A stretch of 8,897 nucleotides of DNA, taken from an uncultured Parabacteroides sp. GTDB taxonomy: Bacteria; Bacteroidota; Bacteroidia; Bacteroidales; Tannerellaceae. The stretch covers positions 1 to 8,897 of the forward strand of contig USAD01000103.1 of the NCBI GenBank assembly GCA_900552415.1. Reading direction: 5' to 3'. The notes beneath the pieces are model-generated. The model was not told the DNA's origin. It searched no databases and was given only the letters and a program-made list of their open reading frames with translations. The translations under genes and the position numbers were made by a program. This document shows, in pieces, positions 6,032 through 8,897 of this stretch (positions within the stretch are counted from its first letter, which is position 1; every line of letters begins with the position of its first letter).

Positions 6032-6706
6032 TCAACAATATTTCACATTATCATTTGTCAAAAGTTGATTAGTTACTAAAGCAGTAATTATTCCGGTGGC
6101 AGTGGAAAGTAAGGCTCTGAGTTTCTTATTCTTGATTTTTTTGGTTAAACAATAGGTAACGGCAGCACTTCCTGTGCCTACCAGGGCCGAGGTTATTGTT
6201 GGATTCTGTTTTGCAGTATGTGTAAGTGTGTTTAAAATTTGCTCGGATCTGGATATATCGTACTCTTCGCTGTCTCTTAATATGTTCTTCTCGTTTGCTA
6301 AATAGCTGGCTCCTATGTGCCTGATTTTTTTGTGTTCTTCAGTTTTAACAAGCTGGGCAATCAGGTCTTTTCCTATTGAATAGGCGTGGTGTATTGTGTA
6401 ACCGTCGGGGGTTTGACCTTTGCTAAGTTTTATCAGGTCGTCTTCAGTAAACTGGTTTCGCACGTTTGTGTCTCGTTGAGCGAGCTCATAGATCTTACGG
6501 CACGCTTCAGCCATTTGCCATATATAATTCTGAGCGTCACTCCCGTGCTCTCTCCAGGTTTTGTCGCTATAACAGTTTTTAATACGGACAGTAATTCCGT
6601 TAAAACTGGGAACGATATATCTAACAATTCGGCCTTTTCTACAATATTGAAGGATTAATGACTCAGCCTCTTCTCTTTGGTTGTTAAACTTATTTATAAC
6701 TTTCAT
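6032..6706 (-). CDS. HNH/Endo VII-superfamily nuclease-like protein with C-terminal membrane hairpin (224 aa)
   Basis: The centre reads QFTEDDLIKLSKGQTPDGYT followed by IHH (H106, H107), then GKDLIAQLV, H125 and RHIGAS (H130, G132). This follows the pattern GYTxHHxxxxxxxxQLVxxxxHxxxxHxG of the WHH/LHH group of HNH/Endo VII nucleases, well known from polymorphic toxins. Tryptophan is replaced by isoleucine before the HH pair. Residues 1-80 are unrecognised. Residues about 171-188 (ITSALVGTGSAAVTYCLT) and 197-214 (LRALLSTATGIITALVTN) are hydrophobic, separated by a lysine-rich turn (KKIKNKK), and could form a membrane hairpin. There is no toxin delivery domain and no obvious immunity gene next to it. 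An in-frame TAA just upstream fixes the ATG at 6706. It has its own promoter and terminator, so it is a single-gene unit. The role may be defence, toxin or mobile-element related; the nuclease fold is a motif-based inference. Confidence 0.7.
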   Translation of the reverse strand: MKVINKFNNQREEAESLILQYCRKGRIVRYIVPSFNGITVRIKNCYSDKTWREHGSDAQNYIWQMAEACRKIYELAQRDTNVRNQFTEDDLIKLSKGQTPDGYTIHHAYSIGKDLIAQLVKTEEHKKIRHIGASYLANEKNILRDSEEYDISRSEQILNTLTHTAKQNPTITSALVGTGSAAVTYCLTKKIKNKKLRALLSTATGIITALVTNQLLTNDNVKYC

Positions 6707-6757
6707 AATTTAAATTTTAAAAATTTATATTAATTCTTGTATCTATTGAAGCGAAAC

Positions 6758-6799
6758 AACAGACTTCTCTAATCATGTTTGATTTTTGAAGTGTCTGTT
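6758..6799 (-). promoter_or_regulatory. Structured 5' leader hairpin of the nuclease-like gene
   Basis: Within the roughly 110-nt untranslated leader, AACAGA-CTTC (6758-6767) pairs with GAAG-(TG)-TCTGTT (6788-6799), and AATCA (6771-6775) pairs with TGATT (6780-6784) around a TGTT loop. This gives 15 base pairs, a symmetric 3x3 internal loop and a 2-nt bulge. No T-tract follows on either strand, so it is not a plain terminator. It could control translation or stability of the minus-strand mRNA. Confidence 0.45.
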
Positions 6800-6822
6800 T
6801 GTGCCGATTTTCAATTATGACG

Positions 6823-6852
6823 CAAATATAATGGATTTTATTTTAATCGCAA
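6823..6852 (-). promoter_or_regulatory. Bacteroidota-type promoter for the nuclease-like gene
   Basis: On the minus strand TTG (6852-6850) is followed by exactly 19 nt and then TATATTTG (6830-6823). This fits the Bacteroidota primary sigma consensus TTTG-N19/20-TAnnTTTG. Transcription would start near 6816, leaving a leader of about 110 nt before the ATG at 6706. Confidence 0.75.
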
Positions 6853-6867
6853 TATTAATATCGTAAA

Positions 6868-6887
6868 ATTTCATATGAAATATTTCA
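6868..6887. promoter_or_regulatory. Overlapping palindromes upstream of the minus promoter (candidate operator)
   Basis: ATTTCATATGAAAT (6868-6881) is a perfect 14-bp palindrome and overlaps TGAAATATTTCA (6876-6887), a perfect 12-bp palindrome. The result is three alternating TTTCA/TGAAA half-sites, 16-35 bp upstream of the -33 element of the nuclease-like gene. The position suits an activator or a cooperative regulator. The sequence is AT-rich, so chance is possible. Confidence 0.4.
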
Positions 6888-6978
6888 ATCAAAAAAAATA
6901 AATTGGGTGAAATGTGTAATAAAACGACAGGCTGTGCTTGTTTGACGTGTTGGTATACGATAGTAGTGCCCCTACCTT

Positions 6979-6992
6979 AATATATATATATA
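6979..6992. repeat. Short TA dinucleotide repeat
   Basis: A run of alternating T and A ends at 6992, flanked by CCTT on the left and GGAAGG on the right, so it can fold on itself. Simple repeats of this kind can slip in length. It lies at the 3' end of the start-less minus-strand frame. Confidence 0.6.
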
Positions 6993-7042
6993 GGAAGGCT
7001 AAACGGATGCGGGGGGTTACAGATGCTGACCAGACTTTGAGT

Positions 7043-7064
7043 TCACATTCCTCATGTGATTTTT
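7043..7064 (+). terminator. Weak terminator-like hairpin
   Basis: TCACAT (7043-7048) and ATGTGA (7054-7059) form a perfect 6-bp stem with a TCCTC loop, followed at once by TTTTT. The shape is right for a + strand intrinsic terminator, but the stem is AT-rich and no + strand gene or promoter is evident upstream. Confidence 0.25.
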
Positions 7065-7273
7065 CGTTTTGAGTGCTTAATCTGTTGTTGCATGCCTCTA
7101 TAGGATCTGTTTTCTTCTGAGCATTTTCTAGGTAATCGATGTGGAAAGTTCCCTTGTTTTTCTTTCGGGAAGTCTTTGCTGTGTGGTTGACTGGTTGAAT
7201 TGTACTTTCTGTTATTTTATGGTTGTATGGTTCTTGTCTGATTTTTCTATATTGGGTTAAATATTGAAATATG

Positions 7274-7310
7274 GATATTATTACTAGAAAATTTAGACGT
7301 CAATAATATC
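7274..7310. repeat. 9-bp perfect inverted repeat upstream of a promoter
   Basis: GATATTATT (7274-7282) and AATAATATC (7302-7310) are perfect inverted copies 19 nt apart, ending 7 bp before the -33 element at 7318. The place fits an operator or activator site for the 447-residue gene. It could also be a chance match in AT-rich DNA. Confidence 0.4.
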
Positions 7311-7317
7311 GATAAAA

Positions 7318-7348
7318 TTTGATTTCATATTACTTCTTGTTATATTTG
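7318..7348 (+). promoter_or_regulatory. Bacteroidota-type promoter for the 447-residue gene
   Basis: TTTG (7318-7321), a 19-nt spacer and TATATTTG (7341-7348) match the Bacteroidota consensus perfectly. The start of transcription would be near 7355. The promoter decides the gene start: the in-frame TTG at 7319 lies inside the promoter, and the first ATG after the predicted transcript start is at 7385. Confidence 0.8.
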
Positions 7349-7384
7349 CGTATAATAAGCAGATTGAAAAATAATACTAAGTAT

Positions 7385-8728
7385 ATGAATATAAGTGGTT
7401 TGATGAAATTGGAGAGAGAGCTGATCGGATCAACGCAAGAGATGTATGCTACCGAATTAAGTAAAAGGCATGGTTTGAACGTCACTTTAGGGCAAATAAA
7501 TGGTATAGAGAATGCAAAATCTACATCTGACTCAAGATTGCAAGAAGCTCTTTGGAAAGATTTTTATTTTCTGGATTTAGAGAGAGAAAAGAATATAGTC
7601 ACACTTGCTTATGAATTGATTTCAGGTTTGACAAAAATGAATGTGTCTATTGATCTGGAAGAATTATTTTTTTGTGTCACAAAAAAAGATTTAATAGATC
7701 TCATAACTAAGGCTATTCTTGAAATACAGAGCAGTAATGTTGGCTTTTTTAGACACTTTATGAAAGATGAAAAAGGAGTAAGATTGTATTTGGAAGATGA
7801 ATTATGTGGCTTTGTTGATGAGGTATCAATTCAATCCGATTTATCTAAGCTTTTTAAAGAGGCATCAAATAGATGTGATTTCGATGAGTTTTTGGGTGAA
7901 TTATCAAATCGATTTGATTTATATGAAAATTTTGATGACTTGTCTAAATGTATATTCTTTAATCTTAATAATACGGCAAAGCTTATTTTTAATTTAGCTT
8001 ACTTTTATATTTTGTTAACTGTTAATAAAGAGTTAAAATATTCCAAAAAGGATTATCTTTTAGATGGATTTAAATTTGAAGATATCGCTGATTATAATGT
8101 TATAAATAAACTTACAAATATAGGAAGTTATTTTAATATAGATGATTTTCGTGAAAAGTCTGATAGCGCCAAGGGTAAACTTATTAAAATTTTGCTCGAA
8201 AAAATAGCAATATTTAATCATGTTTATAAGAATCCTTCGTTGTCGATATTTTGGGAAAGCTTTCATGTGCGATCAGAAGATAAGAATCTTATTGATGATA
8301 GTAATTCCAGTAATGGTGATAGTTTAAAATCCGCTGATGTAGATGGTGTTATAAAAGGAGTAATTCCCTCTTTTAGGTATTTGGTGCTCTTGTGTTTTTC
8401 TTTTTATCAAGGGAAATTTCCTATTTTTAGTGAAAAATTGGTGGAGAAGTTGAAAGGTAAATTTGAGATAAAGCAGTATTTTGGATCTGAAAAAATTAAG
8501 AAGTTGGTGAGTAAAACGTTAGATGAAATTTCTAGTGAAAGTGATTTAGAAAGCAATAATAAGGAAATGATAAATGAACTATCTAGTCTTGATATATGCT
8601 ATGTTAATAAATTGCAAATTATTAATTTGTTAAAATTTAATAAATATCATTTTCTCTTCGATTTGTATATGAAGAATTGTTCTATAGAATCTTTAATTGC
8701 TAATTATAAAGAGAAACCAATATTATAA
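7385..8728 (+). CDS. Unrecognised 447-residue protein, AT-rich accessory gene
   Basis: I do not recognise this protein. It is rich in Lys, Leu, Ile, Asn, Asp and Phe, and appears mainly alpha-helical and cytosolic. Residues 17-45 (STQEMYATELSKRHG, then GQINGIENAK) faintly resemble an XRE-like helix-turn-helix ending in an IENxK-type turn, but about six residues too long, so I do not call it one. Hydrophobic stretches at about 198-213 (AKLIFNLAYFYILLTV) and 330-340 (FRYLVLLCFSF) look like buried helices rather than clear membrane spans. An acidic Ser/Asn-rich linker lies at 304-320. The ATG at 7385 was chosen because it follows the promoter by about 30 nt; M7 at 7403 is an alternative. Codon use is much more AT-biased than in the 291-5787 operon, which suggests acquisition from elsewhere. 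No neighbouring gene on the same strand hints at its job. Toxin, defence or regulatory roles are all open. Confidence 0.7.
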   Translation: MNISGLMKLERELIGSTQEMYATELSKRHGLNVTLGQINGIENAKSTSDSRLQEALWKDFYFLDLEREKNIVTLAYELISGLTKMNVSIDLEELFFCVTKKDLIDLITKAILEIQSSNVGFFRHFMKDEKGVRLYLEDELCGFVDEVSIQSDLSKLFKEASNRCDFDEFLGELSNRFDLYENFDDLSKCIFFNLNNTAKLIFNLAYFYILLTVNKELKYSKKDYLLDGFKFEDIADYNVINKLTNIGSYFNIDDFREKSDSAKGKLIKILLEKIAIFNHVYKNPSLSIFWESFHVRSEDKNLIDDSNSSNGDSLKSADVDGVIKGVIPSFRYLVLLCFSFYQGKFPIFSEKLVEKLKGKFEIKQYFGSEKIKKLVSKTLDEISSESDLESNNKEMINELSSLDICYVNKLQIINLLKFNKYHFLFDLYMKNCSIESLIANYKEKPIL

Positions 8729-8752
8729 TATGTTTATTGTAATCAAAAGAAA

Positions 8753-8811
8753 ATATATGATCAATTTGTTGTATAATTTTATTGTTTTTGAGAAATATTA
8801 TTGATCTATAT
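8753..8811. terminator. Stem structure between convergent ends (possible bidirectional terminator)
   Basis: ATATA-T-GATCAAT (8753-8765) pairs with ATTGATC-TATAT (8800-8811): 12 bp with one bulged T and a 34-nt loop. It begins 24 bp after the stop of the 447-residue gene and ends 12 bp before the stop of a possible minus-strand gene. On the minus strand it is followed by a T-rich run (TTTTCTTTTG). The long loop and AT-rich stem make it a weak call. Confidence 0.35.
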
Positions 8812-8823
8812 TTAGAGAAAAGT

Positions 8824-8897
8824 TTATTTCTTTCCTAAGATAACCCCAATAAGAATATCAGCATGGGGAAGATTCATATTCGACTTTAACAGAATAT
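8824..8897 (-). CDS. Possible C-terminal end of a convergent gene, cut by the window edge
   Basis: On the minus strand a frame is open from the window edge to TAA (8826-8824), giving the last 23 residues ILLKSNMNLPHADIL plus IGVILGKK. The base composition is a little less AT-rich than the spacer before it, and a stem lies just after the stop, which suits a real gene end. At this length chance cannot be excluded and no family is recognised. Confidence 0.25.
   Translation of the reverse strand, partial: ILLKSNMNLPHADILIGVILGKK

Larger units (their letters stand above)
6972..7290 (-). other. Start-less open frame in the intergenic region; possible gene relic
   Basis: Between the nuclease-like gene's promoter and the 7318 promoter there are about 460 bp without a confident gene. 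On the minus strand one frame stays open for about 100 codons from near 7290 to TAG at 6974-6972, with no ATG, GTG or TTG start. It reads, in part, GTFHIDYLENAQKKTDPIEA and, near its end, VWSASVTPRIRLAFLYIYIL. The other two frames on that strand are closed. It may be a decayed gene fragment. However, the minus strand is poor in T here, which makes stops rare, so an accidental open frame is a serious alternative. I do not recognise the sequence with certainty. Confidence 0.3.

Noticed and set aside
6386..6658. 90-residue + strand frame opposite the nuclease-like gene
   Set aside because: The minus strand has the HNH-like motif, a promoter and a terminator; the + frame has no support.
7319..7384. 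Longer N-terminus (22 extra residues from TTG) for the 447-residue protein
   Set aside because: The TTG lies within a perfect promoter (-33 TTTG at 7318, -7 at 7341), so it would not be in the transcript.
1..8897. tRNA, rRNA, CRISPR array or insertion sequence
   Set aside because: I saw no cloverleaf, rRNA signature, regularly spaced repeat or transposase with terminal inverted repeats. The inverted repeats present are short and isolated.

Overview
The window looks like a chromosome segment from a Bacteroidota member, probably Bacteroidales. Two promoters match the Bacteroidota -33/-7 consensus (TTG or TTTG, 19 nt, TATATTTG). Start codons lack Shine-Dalgarno sequences. A gene remnant encodes the C-terminal end typical of Bacteroidales TonB-dependent-type outer-membrane barrels. 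I cannot name a genus.

Region 1 (1-5893, GC-rich, + strand). A terminator of an unseen upstream gene (1-39) is followed by about 250 bp with no convincing gene. A tightly packed lipid/polyene-type operon then begins: a large GNAT-like acyltransferase (291-1430), a FabB-like ketosynthase with a complete Cys-His-His site (1460-2680), an acyl carrier protein (2718-2963), a FabZ-like hotdog dehydratase (3003-3362), a CrtI/retinol-saturase-like FAD oxidoreductase fused to a FabG-like reductase (3359-5395), and a hotdog thioesterase (5392-5787). This gene set resembles the aryl-polyene/flexirubin-type fatty-acid-like clusters of Bacteroidota. A ketosynthase, ACP, dehydratase and ketoreductase would build an ACP-bound chain, an oxidoreductase would modify it, and a thioesterase or acyltransferase would release or transfer it.

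The operon appears collapsed. At three places the 5' part of one gene runs into the 3' part of another: a dehydratase N-terminus into a second dehydratase (about 3004), the FAD oxidoreductase into a FabG that has lost its nucleotide-binding half (about 4810), and the thioesterase into the tail of an outer-membrane barrel (about 5750). Expected partners (second ketosynthase, ammonia lyase, exporter and others) are absent from the window. I infer repeated internal deletion or assembly collapse; the cluster may not make its original product.

Region 2 (5894-6852, AT-rich, - strand). A strong hairpin terminator (5965-5994) follows a minus-strand gene for a 224-residue HNH/Endo VII-type nuclease-like protein with a C-terminal hydrophobic hairpin (6706-6032). 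It has a consensus promoter (6852-6823), a structured 5' leader and palindromic sites upstream.

Region 3 (6853-7317). There is no confident gene. The region holds a start-less minus-strand open frame, a TA repeat, a weak terminator-like hairpin and a 9-bp inverted repeat.

Region 4 (7318-8897, very AT-rich). A consensus promoter drives an unrecognised 447-residue protein (7385-8728). It is followed by a stem structure and the possible C-terminal end of a convergent minus-strand gene at the right edge. The GC drop and orphan genes in regions 2-4 suggest acquired accessory DNA beside the older metabolic cluster.
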